From positions 1 to 64,000 of the forward strand of contig NZ_JYNS01000012.1 of the NCBI RefSeq assembly GCF_000934725.1: a DNA stretch of 64,000 nucleotides. Reading direction: 5' to 3'. The notes below the pieces were generated by a model. It worked only from the letters and a program-made list of their open reading frames with translations. It ran no database searches and had not been told where the DNA came from. Below, in pieces: positions 47,138-55,769 of this stretch. This DNA comes from Methyloterricola oryzae (GTDB taxonomy: Bacteria > Pseudomonadota > Gammaproteobacteria > Methylococcales > Methylococcaceae). The translations under genes were made by a program, and so were the position numbers. How positions within the stretch are numbered: position 1 is the stretch's first letter; each line of letters begins with the position of its first letter.

Positions 47138-47396
47138 TTGTGTCGCTTCGCAACATGGCTTTTTGGCTTGTGGGTTCTCGGACCCACGGCCGAGTAACTT
47201 TTCTTTGCGTCGCCAAAGAAAAGTTACCAAAAGAAAGGCGACCCGGTTGCCGCTTTTTTCCTGCGCTTCGCGTTTGCCCTACGGGGTCGGCGAAAGGTTC
47301 ATCCCTGTCCCTTCGCCGCCGCGCCGCCTCCGTGCGGCGCCCCTTCGGGCTGCTCCTTGGGCAAACTGCGATGCTCGGCGCGGCAAACGGGTTCAA
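47138..47396 (+). repeat. Interspersed repeat, copy A
   Basis: It begins TGTGTCGCTTCGCAACATGG and runs to TGCTCGGCGCGGCAAACGGG. It contains the hairpin TAACTTTTCTTTG/CAAAGAAAAGTTA at 47195-47226 with a 13-bp stem. The reverse complement of 47871-48228 shows the same blocks in the same order with extra material. Confidence 0.85.
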
Positions 47397-47870
47397 TCGA
47401 CTTGGAAATTCTTGTTGGAAACACTGCTTGTAGTAAAGCAGTCCGTGGCCACGGCCCAACAAGAAATCCGCATGGAAGTCGCGACTCCATGCAAGGTGGC
47501 CAAGGCTAGACGATGCTGACGAATTTGCGGCACCTCAGCGCAAAATCTGAGGGCAATCCAGCTCTCGAAGCCGTAACCACCAACCAACATTTTCGGTTCA
47601 TCCGGAATTGCTGGGCGCTCAGCGGTTCCTCTTGCATGGTAAAAATCATGTTCGAGATAACCCTGAAGGTGAGATTCACTGTGGCAGAGATTATTAAAGT
47701 TATTAGATTCTTAATGGCTCTTTGGCTACTAGTGATGCCAATCACCAAATGAAAGCCCTGGGTCTTATACGAGGCCCAGGCACTCAATTTCGTTTTTGTT
47801 TGTATCGTCGCGAAAGAACGTTCATTAGGAACCTTCTTGGTCGGCACATCGTATGAGGCTTGTTGGGTGA

Positions 47871-48228
47871 AGCCCGTTTGCCGCGCCGAGCACTGGAGCT
47901 TTCGAGGGAATGACCCGAAGGGGCGCTTTAGGGATAAAGCGCGGCGGCAGAGGGACAGGGATGACCCTTCTGCCGACTCCCGAAGAAAGCGAAGGGCGCA
48001 GGGTGAGCCGGATAAAGCGGAAGGTCCTTTGGACCTTTCGCCCGGCGAACGGGTAAACCACGGATGGTATACCCCGGCTTGCAAGCGGAGCAGGATTGCG
48101 CAGCGCTGCAAGAAAGCGGCAACCGGGTGGCCTTTCTTTTGGATACTTTTCTTTGGCCACGCAAAGAAAAGTATCCCGCCTTCGGGTGCGGGAACCCGAA
48201 TCAAGAAAAACGTCGCGAAGCGACACAA
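47871..48228 (-). repeat. Interspersed repeat, copy B, inverted
   Basis: On the - strand it starts TGTGTCGCTTCGCGACG and ends at TGCTCGGCGCGGCAAACGGG, like copy A but about 100 bases longer. The hairpin at 48141-48176 (GGATACTTTTCTTTG with CAAAGAAAAGTATCC) has a 15-bp perfect stem; the bases differing from copy A change on both arms, so pairing is kept. Confidence 0.85.
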
Positions 48229-48294
48229 CCTAATCATCTAAATCCAAGACCACTAACCAACATCTAAACCAACGGATCACAAAAACACCACCCC

Positions 48295-49548
48295 ATGTCC
48301 CCCGCACTGACCGAACAACTCGCCAACATACCCCTCATCCGCGATCTTCCCGCGGATGAGCAGGCGCGTCTGGCCCAGCAGGTGCAAATGGTGGAGCTGG
48401 CCGCGGGCCAGGTGCTGTTCGAGGAAGGCGACGCCAGTGGCGATTTCTATGTGGTCCTCGACGGCCAGATGGAGATACTCAAGACAGCGGGCGCGCCCGA
48501 GGACGCGGTGGTGGATGTGTCGGGGCGCGGCGAGATCCTGGGCGAGATGGGCCTGTTCAACCGGGGGCATCGGCGTATGGCCACAGTGAAGGCGACGGTT
48601 CCGAGCCACCTGTTGCGGGTGCCCTTCGGCGAGTTCGACGATCTGGCGGTTTATGCGCCCGTATTCGGCTGCCGCCTGGCCGGAATGCTGAGCGAGCGCC
48701 TGACTAGCGCCCATGAAACGGCCGTCAAGCGCCTGGTGGAAAAAAACTGCCGTCTGCAGCATGCCTACGAGCAGTTGCAAAATGCCCAGGAAGAACTGCT
48801 GGAAAAGCGCGCCCTGGAGCAGGAGTTGAAGCTGGCGCGGGAAATCCAGTCGAGCATCCTGCCCGCACAGTTTCCGGCGCTACATGGCTATGACTTCGGC
48901 GCCACCATGCTGCCGGCGCGGGCTGTGGGTGGTGATTTCTACAGCCTGTTTCCGCTGGATGACCGGCATATGGGCTTCGTAGTGGGCGATGTCATGGGCA
49001 AGGGCATTCCGGCCGCCATCTACATGGCGCAGACCCATGCCCTGCTGCGCGCCTTGGCGCATCCCGCGTCAACGCCCTGCGAGACGCTGCGACAAGTGAA
49101 TCGCCTGCTGCTGGAAATGGGCAGCGGCGAGGTGTTTGCCACCCTCATCTACGGCATCCTTGCCGCCGAGACCGGCGAATGCCATTACGCCCGGGCCGGG
49201 CACGAACTGCCAATGCTCATGAATCCCCACGGCCAGGTCCGCCACCTGCCCATGGCCGAGGGCATGCCCCTGGGCGTACTCGATGAGCCCGTGCTGGAAG
49301 ATGCCTGCATCCAATTGAACCCCGGCGAACTGCTTTTTCTCTACACCGACGGTGTCATTGATGCAGCTAATCGGGAGGGAGGCATGTTCGAGCGGGAATG
49401 TCTGAGTCAGGCCCTGAGCAGCGCGGCCGGGCACAGTGCGACGGAGGTCGCCGAAACTGTACTGGAGGCGCTGCGGTCTTTTCAGGGCGAGGGCGCGCAG
49501 GCCGATGACATCACCCTGTTTGCCATCCGCCGGCACCCTGCGGCCTGA
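48295..49548 (+). CDS. Cyclic-nucleotide-binding-like plus SpoIIE-type PP2C phosphatase
   Basis: Residues about 10-125 form a cNMP-binding-like beta-roll (LIRDLPADEQARLAQQVQMV; GRGEILGEMGLFNRGHRRMA). A coiled coil (about 140-180) leads to a SpoIIE/RsbU PP2C domain with GGDFYSLFPLDDRHMGFVVG, DVMGKGIPAAIYMA, YARAGHELPML and ADDITLFAIRR, which contain the metal aspartates. It probably dephosphorylates an anti-sigma antagonist or STAS protein in response to a ligand. No such partner lies nearby. There is no clear Shine-Dalgarno sequence. Confidence 0.9.
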   Translation: MSPALTEQLANIPLIRDLPADEQARLAQQVQMVELAAGQVLFEEGDASGDFYVVLDGQMEILKTAGAPEDAVVDVSGRGEILGEMGLFNRGHRRMATVKATVPSHLLRVPFGEFDDLAVYAPVFGCRLAGMLSERLTSAHETAVKRLVEKNCRLQHAYEQLQNAQEELLEKRALEQELKLAREIQSSILPAQFPALHGYDFGATMLPARAVGGDFYSLFPLDDRHMGFVVGDVMGKGIPAAIYMAQTHALLRALAHPASTPCETLRQVNRLLLEMGSGEVFATLIYGILAAETGECHYARAGHELPMLMNPHGQVRHLPMAEGMPLGVLDEPVLEDACIQLNPGELLFLYTDGVIDAANREGGMFERECLSQALSSAAGHSATEVAETVLEALRSFQGEGAQADDITLFAIRRHPAA

Positions 49549-49648
49549 GCGCTCCAGGCCCGTCTCCCCTAAGATGCCGCGGGGCATTGGTGATACCCTA
49601 GGCGGCCCCAAATCGCGGGAACCCGTTTTACGAGAACAGAACAAGAAT

Positions 49649-50566
49649 ATGCACTACCTGGAAGCCAACAAAGATTATCGCAACGACTCCCTGCGCCACG
49701 GCGCCGAGTTTTCCGAGGAGGAAATCCGCGTCGATACCGCCAAACACTATGACGACTGTTACTGGGATTACCGCACCGCCTGGTTCGACAACGACAACCT
49801 GGCGCTGCACTACGGCTATTGGGAAGAGGGCATCAAGACCCACAGCCAGGCGCTCAGCAACAAGAACCGCATCATGGCCGCCATCGCCGGCATACAGCCG
49901 ACCGATCATGTTCTGGACGCGGGCTGCGGCATCGGCGGCAGTTCCATCTGGCTGGCCAAGAACATCGGTTGCAAGGCAACCGGCATCACGGTGAGCGCCG
50001 AGCAGGTGGCGCACGCCAAGCGCAATGCGCAGCGTCACGGCGTCTCGGACAAGACGGACTTTCAGGTGGCCGATTTCTGCAAGACGCCGTTCCCGGACGA
50101 GTCCTTCGATGTGGTCTGGGCGGTGGAAAGCAGCTGCTACGCCACCGACAAGCGCGATTTCTTCCGCGAGGCTTACCGCCTGCTCAAGCCGGGCGGCACC
50201 CTGATGGCCTGCGACGGCTACGCCACCCGGCGCGAGTTCAACGACGAGGAATGGCAGGCGGTGATGGATTGCCTGAACGGCTGGGCCGTGCCCAATCTGG
50301 CGACGGCGGAGGAATTCCAGCAGGGCATGGAGGAATGCGGCTTCCGCGAGGTTCATATCACCGAGGCGACCAAGGAGACCCTGCCCTCCTCCCGGCGCAT
50401 GTACCTGACGGCCCTGTGGACCTATCCCATGCAGCTTCTGATGCACTGGCTCGGCCTGCGCAAGAAGGCGCAGACCGCCAATTTCAAGGTGGCGCTGGCG
50501 CAATGGAAGGTCTTTCACGGCGGCCTGGCACGCTACTGCCTGTTCCGCGCCAAGAAACCCCTGTGA
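49649..50566 (+). CDS. Class I SAM-dependent methyltransferase
   Basis: A 305-residue methyltransferase. The SAM motif I is VLDAGCGIGGSSIWLA, post-I GITVSAEQVAHAKRNA, motif II FDVVWAVESSCYATDK and motif III LLKPGGTLMACDGYA. This layout resembles sterol, tocopherol or N-methyltransferases of the Methyltransf_11 type, possibly acting on a lipid or small amine; substrate cannot be assigned. I choose ATG 49649; the frame is open to 49436 but overlaps the preceding gene. Confidence 0.85.
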   Translation: MHYLEANKDYRNDSLRHGAEFSEEEIRVDTAKHYDDCYWDYRTAWFDNDNLALHYGYWEEGIKTHSQALSNKNRIMAAIAGIQPTDHVLDAGCGIGGSSIWLAKNIGCKATGITVSAEQVAHAKRNAQRHGVSDKTDFQVADFCKTPFPDESFDVVWAVESSCYATDKRDFFREAYRLLKPGGTLMACDGYATRREFNDEEWQAVMDCLNGWAVPNLATAEEFQQGMEECGFREVHITEATKETLPSSRRMYLTALWTYPMQLLMHWLGLRKKAQTANFKVALAQWKVFHGGLARYCLFRAKKPL

Positions 50567-50582
50567 AGGCGGAGGCACGCAC

Positions 50583-50948
50583 ATGAACCCGGAAACGACC
50601 GCAGACGCCCTGTTCGGCATCCCCAAGGACTACGTCTACCTGCTGGCGGGCATGGGCATCGGTTTCCTGCTCGGCTGGCTGACGGGCCGATTGGGCGCCA
50701 GCGTCCCGCGCGATATCGACCTGCAGGCAACGGGGTCCGGCCAGGCGCCTGCCGCAAGCGGCCAGCCCATCAACCTGGTGATCAACGGCCGCACGGTGAA
50801 CCTCGATGCCGCGCAAGCCGCCGAAATCCAGGCCCTGGTGCAGGCACGCAAGATGATCGAAGCCATCAAGCGCCTGCGCGAAATCACCGGCCTGGGTCTG
50901 GCCGAAGCCAAAGCCGTGGCCGAGTCCATCGCCAAGGTCGGCCGCTGA
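50583..50948 (+). CDS. Membrane protein with ribosomal L7/L12 C-terminal-like domain
   Basis: A 121-residue protein with one helix near residues 19-37 (YLLAGMGIGFLLGWLTGRLG), a linker, and a C-terminal segment KMIEAIKRLREITGLGLAEA that closely resembles the L7/L12 C-terminal domain motif. In ribosomes that domain recruits translation GTPases; here a membrane anchor replaces the L10-binding part. A GGAGG ribosome site is eight bases upstream. Role unknown. Confidence 0.8.
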   Translation: MNPETTADALFGIPKDYVYLLAGMGIGFLLGWLTGRLGASVPRDIDLQATGSGQAPAASGQPINLVINGRTVNLDAAQAAEIQALVQARKMIEAIKRLREITGLGLAEAKAVAESIAKVGR

Positions 50949-50995
50949 GAGGGACGGCGCGAGCCGATTAATCCGCAACCCTATGGAGATCGCCC

Positions 50996-51595
50996 ATGCC
51001 ACGTAAGCTGATTGCCGCCTGGCTCTTGATGCTGCCCCTGGCCGGACTGGCCGCGGGGGAAGACGCCTATGTGACCGACAGCCGCAAGGCGGTGGCGGAT
51101 TTTTCCGCCGCGCTCAAGTCCGAACTGGAAGCCGCCCTCTACACGGCTGGCCCGGTCAAGGCCATCGAGGTCTGTCAGCTCAAGGCGCCCGGCATCGCCG
51201 ACCAGGTTTCGCAGGCGCGTGGTTTCCGCATTGCCCGCACCAGCCTGAAGGTGCGCAACCCGGCCAACGCGCCGGATGCCTGGGAGCGCTCCGTGCTCGA
51301 GCAGTTCCAGGCGCAGCGGGACAAGGGCGCGGATCCGGGGCAGCTGGAGTTCTCGGAAATTGTGGATCAGGGGGGCGGACCGATCTTCCGCTACATGAAG
51401 GGCATTCCCACCCAGGGCGTCTGCCTGGCCTGCCACGGCACCCAGATCGCGCCGGAGGTGAAGGCGGCGCTGCAGCCGCTTTATCCGCAAGACCAGGCCC
51501 GCGGCTTCAAATTCGGAGACCTGCGCGGGGCCTTCAGCATTACCCGGCCGGTGACGCCGGACACCAAGGCGGCACCCGCCGCCGATACCTACTGA
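50996..51595 (+). CDS. Periplasmic Tll0287-like heme protein (DUF3365)
   Basis: Signal peptide (LIAAWLLMLPLAGLAAG) then a DUF3365/Tll0287-like domain with one c-type heme site CLACHG near residue 144 and a PAS-like fold around it, as known for the cyanobacterial homologue. It is likely a redox or sensor protein in the periplasm. It is 23 bases before the cytochrome b561 gene and may pass electrons with it. A GGAG ribosome site precedes ATG 50996. Confidence 0.88.
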   Translation: MPRKLIAAWLLMLPLAGLAAGEDAYVTDSRKAVADFSAALKSELEAALYTAGPVKAIEVCQLKAPGIADQVSQARGFRIARTSLKVRNPANAPDAWERSVLEQFQAQRDKGADPGQLEFSEIVDQGGGPIFRYMKGIPTQGVCLACHGTQIAPEVKAALQPLYPQDQARGFKFGDLRGAFSITRPVTPDTKAAPAADTY

Positions 51596-51618
51596 CCGAC
51601 ATGAGGAGGGAATCGGCC

Positions 51619-52179
51619 ATGCAAGACGAGTACGAACACTACACATCGGCGGCCAAATGGCTGCACTGGATCATGGCGGCGCTCATCATCACGGTCTGGA
51701 TAGCCGGCGTCTACCTGGCCGACCTCCCCAAGGGCCCGGACAAGACCCAATGGATTCAGTGGCACAAAGCCATCGGCAGCGTGGTGCTGCCCCTGCTGGT
51801 GGCCCGCATCGCTTGGCGCTTCACCCATCAGCCGCCCGCCTTGCCCGCAACCATCCCGGCCCTTCAGCAAAAAGTCGCCCACTGGGCGCATTGGGCCCTA
51901 TATGGCCTGATGCTGGCCCAACCCTTGAGCGGATGGGCCATGAGTTCGGCCTTCGGTTACCCGGTGAAAATGGCCGGATTCATCACCCTGCCCTTCCTGC
52001 TGGACAAGGACGAGGCTCTGGGCAAGGAACTGGTGGAGGTGCATGAAATCATCGGCTGGACCCTGGGCATCCTGGTGACTGGCCACATTCTCATGGCCCT
52101 CAAGCACCACTTTATCGACAAGGACACCGTACTGCTGCGCATGGTGCCGCGCCACGGCGCCAAACCCGAGCAACACTAA
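51619..52179 (+). CDS. Cytochrome b561-type membrane protein
   Basis: A 186-residue, four-helix di-heme b protein. The histidine pairs lie in AAKWLHWIMAALII, WIQWHKAIGSVVLPL, VHEIIGWTLGILVTGH. Start at ATG 51619 because GAGGAGGG is positioned eight bases upstream; an earlier ATG is at 51601. It probably exchanges electrons between the quinone pool and a periplasmic protein such as the neighbouring DUF3365 heme protein. Confidence 0.88.
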   Translation: MQDEYEHYTSAAKWLHWIMAALIITVWIAGVYLADLPKGPDKTQWIQWHKAIGSVVLPLLVARIAWRFTHQPPALPATIPALQQKVAHWAHWALYGLMLAQPLSGWAMSSAFGYPVKMAGFITLPFLLDKDEALGKELVEVHEIIGWTLGILVTGHILMALKHHFIDKDTVLLRMVPRHGAKPEQH

Positions 52180-52215
52180 AGATCCATACCTGCCAACTCA
52201 TCTGAGGAAACGATC

Positions 52216-53448
52216 ATGCTGAACTGGGACGACCCGCTCGCAGGCCTCACCGCCAACCGTACCGCCGAACCCAAGGCGCCGCCGAAAGCCGTCGTGGCCG
52301 AGCCGGTGTCTCTGCCGGACGCGGTCACCGCCGCTCCCCTGCGTACGGACACGGCTATCTCATTGGAACCGGCCTTTCCGGAAGAAGCGCATGCCGGCGC
52401 GACGGGGCTGGAAAACATCGAGATGGGCGCGCGCCGCATTCAGGTGGACGACAAGAAGATCATCAACTGCCGGGCGGACCTGAACCAGTTGGTGCCCTTC
52501 AAGTACCAGTGGGCCTGGCAGAAATACCTGGATGCCTGCGCCAACCACTGGATGCCGCAGGAAATCAACATGAACGCCGACATCGCTCTGTGGAAAAGCG
52601 CCGACGGCCTGACGGAGGACGAGCGCACCATCATCAAGCGCAACCTGGGCTTCTTCTCCACCGCCGATTCCCTGGTGGCCAACAACCTGGTGCTGGCCGT
52701 CTACCGTCACATCACCAACCCGGAATGCCGGCAATACCTGCTGCGCCAGTCCTTCGAGGAAGCCCTGCACACCCACGCCTACCAGTACGTGGTGGAATCC
52801 CTGGGGCTGGACGAGGGTGAAGTTTTCAACATGTACCGGGAACTGCCGGCTGTGGCGCGCAAGGCGGAATGGGCCCTGCCCTTCACCCAGTACCTGTCGG
52901 ACCCCCACTTCCACACCGGCACGCCGGAAAACGACCAGCGCCTGCTGCGGGAACTGATCGCCTTCTACGTGATCTTCGAAGGCATCTTCTTTTACGTGGG
53001 TTTCACCCAGATCCTCTCCATGGGCCGGCGCAACAAGATGACCGGCACCGCAGAGCAGTTCCAGTACATCATGCGCGACGAGTCCATGCACATGAACTTC
53101 GGCATCGACGTGATCAACCAGATCAAGCTGGAAAACCCGCACCTGTGGTCGGAGAGCTTCAAGGCCGAGATGATCCAGATGATCCGCGAGGCCGTGGACA
53201 TCGAAACCCAGTACGCCTATGACACCATGCCCCGCGGCATCCTGGGACTGAATGCGCCCATGTTCAAGGAATACCTGGAGTTCATCGCCAACCGCCGCTG
53301 CGCCCAGATCGGCCTGCCGGAGCAATACCCGGGCGCCAACAATCCCTTCCCCTGGATGAGCGAGGTGCTGGACCTGAAGAAGGAGAAGAACTTCTTCGAA
53401 ACCCGCGTGACGGAATACCAGACCGGCGGGGCCTTGAGCTGGGATTGA
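52216..53448 (+). CDS. nrdB: Class Ia ribonucleotide reductase beta subunit
   Basis: A 410-residue di-iron protein. Iron ligands are seen in [13 protein letters not shown] (Asp), [13 protein letters not shown] with the order Glu-x2-His-x3-Tyr, so the radical tyrosine is present, [12 protein letters not shown] (Glu), and [10 protein letters not shown] (Glu and His). The N-terminal 60 residues are variable. The C-terminal tail, which binds NrdA, ends [14 protein letters not shown] lies upstream of ATG 52216. It is separated from nrdA by five genes and a repeat region. Confidence 0.97.
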   Translation: MLNWDDPLAGLTANRTAEPKAPPKAVVAEPVSLPDAVTAAPLRTDTAISLEPAFPEEAHAGATGLENIEMGARRIQVDDKKIINCRADLNQLVPFKYQWAWQKYLDACANHWMPQEINMNADIALWKSADGLTEDERTIIKRNLGFFSTADSLVANNLVLAVYRHITNPECRQYLLRQSFEEALHTHAYQYVVESLGLDEGEVFNMYRELPAVARKAEWALPFTQYLSDPHFHTGTPENDQRLLRELIAFYVIFEGIFFYVGFTQILSMGRRNKMTGTAEQFQYIMRDESMHMNFGIDVINQIKLENPHLWSESFKAEMIQMIREAVDIETQYAYDTMPRGILGLNAPMFKEYLEFIANRRCAQIGLPEQYPGANNPFPWMSEVLDLKKEKNFFETRVTEYQTGGALSWD

Positions 53449-53487
53449 GGCTCGCTCCAAGCGGCGCGCGGTAGTATCATGCCCGGT

Positions 53488-53528
53488 GCCAGACGACGGG
53501 GCGAAACCCTCGCCCCGCGCGGTCTGGC
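53488..53528. terminator. Stable stem-loop after nrdB
   Basis: GCCAGAC (53488-53494) pairs with GTCTGGC (53522-53528), and an inner GGGGCGA pairs with TCGCCCC. There is no T tract. It could be a stabilising 3' end or a weak terminator for nrdB. Confidence 0.55.
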
Positions 53529-53570
53529 AGGCCGGCAGCCGCATTTCGCATTCACCGCCATGGACCCGCC

Positions 53571-54311
53571 ATGACCGATAAAGTCGTCATCCGCCTCATC
53601 AACCCGAAATCCCAGGAACAGGCTGTGGACCGGGATTTCCCGCCCGCGCCGCAAGTGGTCTACTACTGGCACCGCATCGCTGCCGCCGTGGCGATCGTCG
53701 CTCTGTTGCTGTCTGGACTCTACGCAGGCGGCCGCGCCCTCCTCGGCTCCGGGGATAGTGAAGAGCCGGTGCAGACCGCTGGCGTTCCAGCCAAGCTTGC
53801 AGCGCCTGTGGCAGAAAGCCCGCAGGCCGTCACCCAGCCTGCTGCAGCGCCAATTAGGGCAGAAGCAGTCGCTGCCAGCGAATCGGCGGCGATCAAGCCG
53901 GCCCCCAGCGCGCAGCCCGCCATTGAGGAGAAGCCGCTCACCCAGGGCAAGACGGGCGCGCCCAGCCGGGTGTCGATCCAGTCGCGCAATGTGCGCCGCG
54001 CGCAACTCACCAGCAATGTTATCAAGGACGAACCGGTGGACCAGTTGCCCAAGAGCATCCCCATGAATGAGCAGGGCCTGGTGAAGGTCTATCTCTACAC
54101 GGAACTGGGCGGTCTGAAGGGGCGCGTCCTGTTCCACGACTGGTACTGGAAGGACAAGCTGATCGCCCGCGTGCGGGTGCCTGTGAAGGAAGACAAGCAG
54201 GTCTCCGCCACCAGCAAGTTCATCGACCGCATCATGACCGGACCCTGGAAGGTCAAGGTGGTCGATTCACAGAAGAAGCTTTACGCGCAAGCCGCCTTCG
54301 AGGTGCAGTAG
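53571..54311 (+). CDS. DUF2914-domain membrane protein
   Basis: A 246-residue protein with a short cytoplasmic head, one membrane helix (about 35-55, AAAVAIVALLLSGLYAGGR), a long Ala/Pro-rich linker and a C-terminal DUF2914 domain. That domain shows QSRNVRRAQLTSNV, LVKVYLYTELGGLKG, VLFHDWYWKDKL and GPWKVKVVD. The domain is probably periplasmic and its function is unknown. It is convergent with the diguanylate cyclase gene. Confidence 0.85.
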   Translation: MTDKVVIRLINPKSQEQAVDRDFPPAPQVVYYWHRIAAAVAIVALLLSGLYAGGRALLGSGDSEEPVQTAGVPAKLAAPVAESPQAVTQPAAAPIRAEAVAASESAAIKPAPSAQPAIEEKPLTQGKTGAPSRVSIQSRNVRRAQLTSNVIKDEPVDQLPKSIPMNEQGLVKVYLYTELGGLKGRVLFHDWYWKDKLIARVRVPVKEDKQVSATSKFIDRIMTGPWKVKVVDSQKKLYAQAAFEVQ

Positions 54312-54331
54312 CCGCTTGCCGGGCGCGGACC

Positions 54332-55252
54332 TTACCGCCGAGAACCAGGGCGCCGCAGGACGGCAGGCCACGCGCCGGCACTGCGTTTGGCTTCGTAGCA
54401 GGCCGCCTCTGCCTGGTCGAGCAGGGTCTGCGCATCCCCTTCGGAGCCGTCCAGGGCCAGGACACCGACGCTGAGCCCGCATTTGAACAGTCCAGGCCCG
54501 CAGCAAATGCGCTCCCGCCGCACGGCATCCACCATGGCATGAGCCGTCTCCAGCGCCTTGTGTTCCGGGCAGTGCTCCATGATCAACACGAATTCGTCGC
54601 CACCCAGCCGGCCCAAAGTGTCGCGATTCCTGACCTGAGCACTGAGTAACGCCGCGACGCGACGCAGAGTTTCGTCGCCAGCTCGGTGTCCGCAGGTGTC
54701 GTTGATCCGCTTGAAATGGTCCAGGTCCATGAAGAAGAGCATGTGTTGCGCCCTGCAGCGTCCCGCGCGAAGCAAGCGCCGCAGCCGGATGAGGATCTCC
54801 CTCCGGTTTACCAGACCCGTCAGCTCATCATGGGTTGCATAGTGCAACAGCTTACGTAGCAGCGCGGAACTCTCATCCCGACGGTGCAGGCGAATGGCCA
54901 GCCGGGTTGGCTCGACTCCCCTTGCGGGCATGGGATAGGCCGCGAAGGTCAGTGCCAGATTTTCTCCTTCCGCGTTGGCATGACACGTGACTCCCTGAAT
55001 TGGAACGTCCGGCAGCGCCCCGACATTAGTCAGGTTATGGCGAACCCGGACCAGCAGGTCGGCGGCCAGTTTTTCAGGCTCGGGCAATTGGCGTCGCGCG
55101 AACTGGCATTTGGCGGCCTGGTTCAAATAGCGGATGGTGCCGTCCAGTTCGAGCACGAGGATGGGTTCGGCGATGGCTTCCAGGACCCGTTCCGCAGAGA
55201 AATCTGCCGCCGAGAGAGATGTTGCCGTCCGCCGTGTTTCGAAGTCTTGCAT
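54332..55252 (-). CDS. PAS-GGDEF diguanylate cyclase
   Basis: An N-terminal PAS-like domain (VLEAIAEPILVLELDGTIRY) precedes a GGDEF domain with HDELTGLVNRREIL, FMDLDHFKRINDTCGH and the intact signature RLGGDEFVLIM. An inhibitory-site RxxD (RNRD) lies five residues before GGDEF. It should make c-di-GMP from two GTP, controlled by a ligand at the PAS domain and by product feedback. No membrane segment is seen. C-di-GMP could activate the PgaCD synthase elsewhere in this window. Confidence 0.93.
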   Translation of the reverse strand: MQDFETRRTATSLSAADFSAERVLEAIAEPILVLELDGTIRYLNQAAKCQFARRQLPEPEKLAADLLVRVRHNLTNVGALPDVPIQGVTCHANAEGENLALTFAAYPMPARGVEPTRLAIRLHRRDESSALLRKLLHYATHDELTGLVNRREILIRLRRLLRAGRCRAQHMLFFMDLDHFKRINDTCGHRAGDETLRRVAALLSAQVRNRDTLGRLGGDEFVLIMEHCPEHKALETAHAMVDAVRRERICCGPGLFKCGLSVGVLALDGSEGDAQTLLDQAEAACYEAKRSAGAWPAVLRRPGSRR

Positions 55253-55352
55253 GAGTTCGTCCTCATTTTCATGCGGGCAGGATGACAGGCCCGGCGTCCG
55301 ACGGGCCGGGGCGCTCCATCGCAGCCGGTTGCCTCAGAGGGAGGTCATCGGT

Positions 55353-55580
55353 TCAAGCCTGCCAATGCGCCACCAGTCGCATGCAGTCGCCGCGCCAGGG
55401 ACACTCAAGGTTCTTGCAGGTGTAACGTCGGTCCGTGCGGAAGCAGTCCTCCAAACCCTGCGCCCGTTGTATCGCGCGGATCAGTTGAGGCTCGCTGCGA
55501 ATGCCAGGGACACCATCCCGGCTGAGTTGCTCGGGCACTCCTGCGGCCCTAGCCATCCGCTGCAATTGTTGCTGGTTCAT
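55353..55580 (-). CDS. Small SAP-like Cys-rich protein
   Basis: A 75-residue protein with ATG 55580 chosen because AAGGAG is 9 bases upstream. It contains a short SAP/Rho-N-like helical part (ARAAGVPEQLSRDGVPGIRS, then QLIRAIQRAQG) and a Cys motif (DCFRTDRRYTCKNLEC, PWRGDC). This resembles small SAP-like proteins seen in beta- and gammaproteobacteria. It may bind nucleic acid and a metal. Function unknown. Confidence 0.65.
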   Translation of the reverse strand: MNQQQLQRMARAAGVPEQLSRDGVPGIRSEPQLIRAIQRAQGLEDCFRTDRRYTCKNLECPWRGDCMRLVAHWQA

Positions 55581-55769
55581 CGGCACGCTCCTTTCAGTCC
55601 GTCAAACGGGTCTGTCTGTCCGGCTATCCGAATGCGCGCGAGTCACACCCATGCGAAATCGTGGGATCACCGGCAGAGGTTATGTTCCGCCATTGACCGA
55701 TGCCTTGCGATTCGTTCAATTGGTTAAGTATTACTACCTGCTGCCAAATCGACCCCAACCCGATATAGT

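Larger units (their letters stand above)
47003..48294. other. 1.3-kb region without supported genes, dominated by an inverted repeat pair
   Basis: It holds two copies of a long repeat in opposite orientation (47138-47396 and 47871-48228) and between them about 470 bases of AT-richer sequence. Frames here (for example 47506-48237 on -) mostly translate the repeat, and I do not accept them as genes. Confidence 0.7.

Noticed and set aside
47506-48237. 243-codon - strand frame in the repeat region
   Set aside because: It mainly translates repeat copy B and intergenic sequence, so it is not evidence for a protein.
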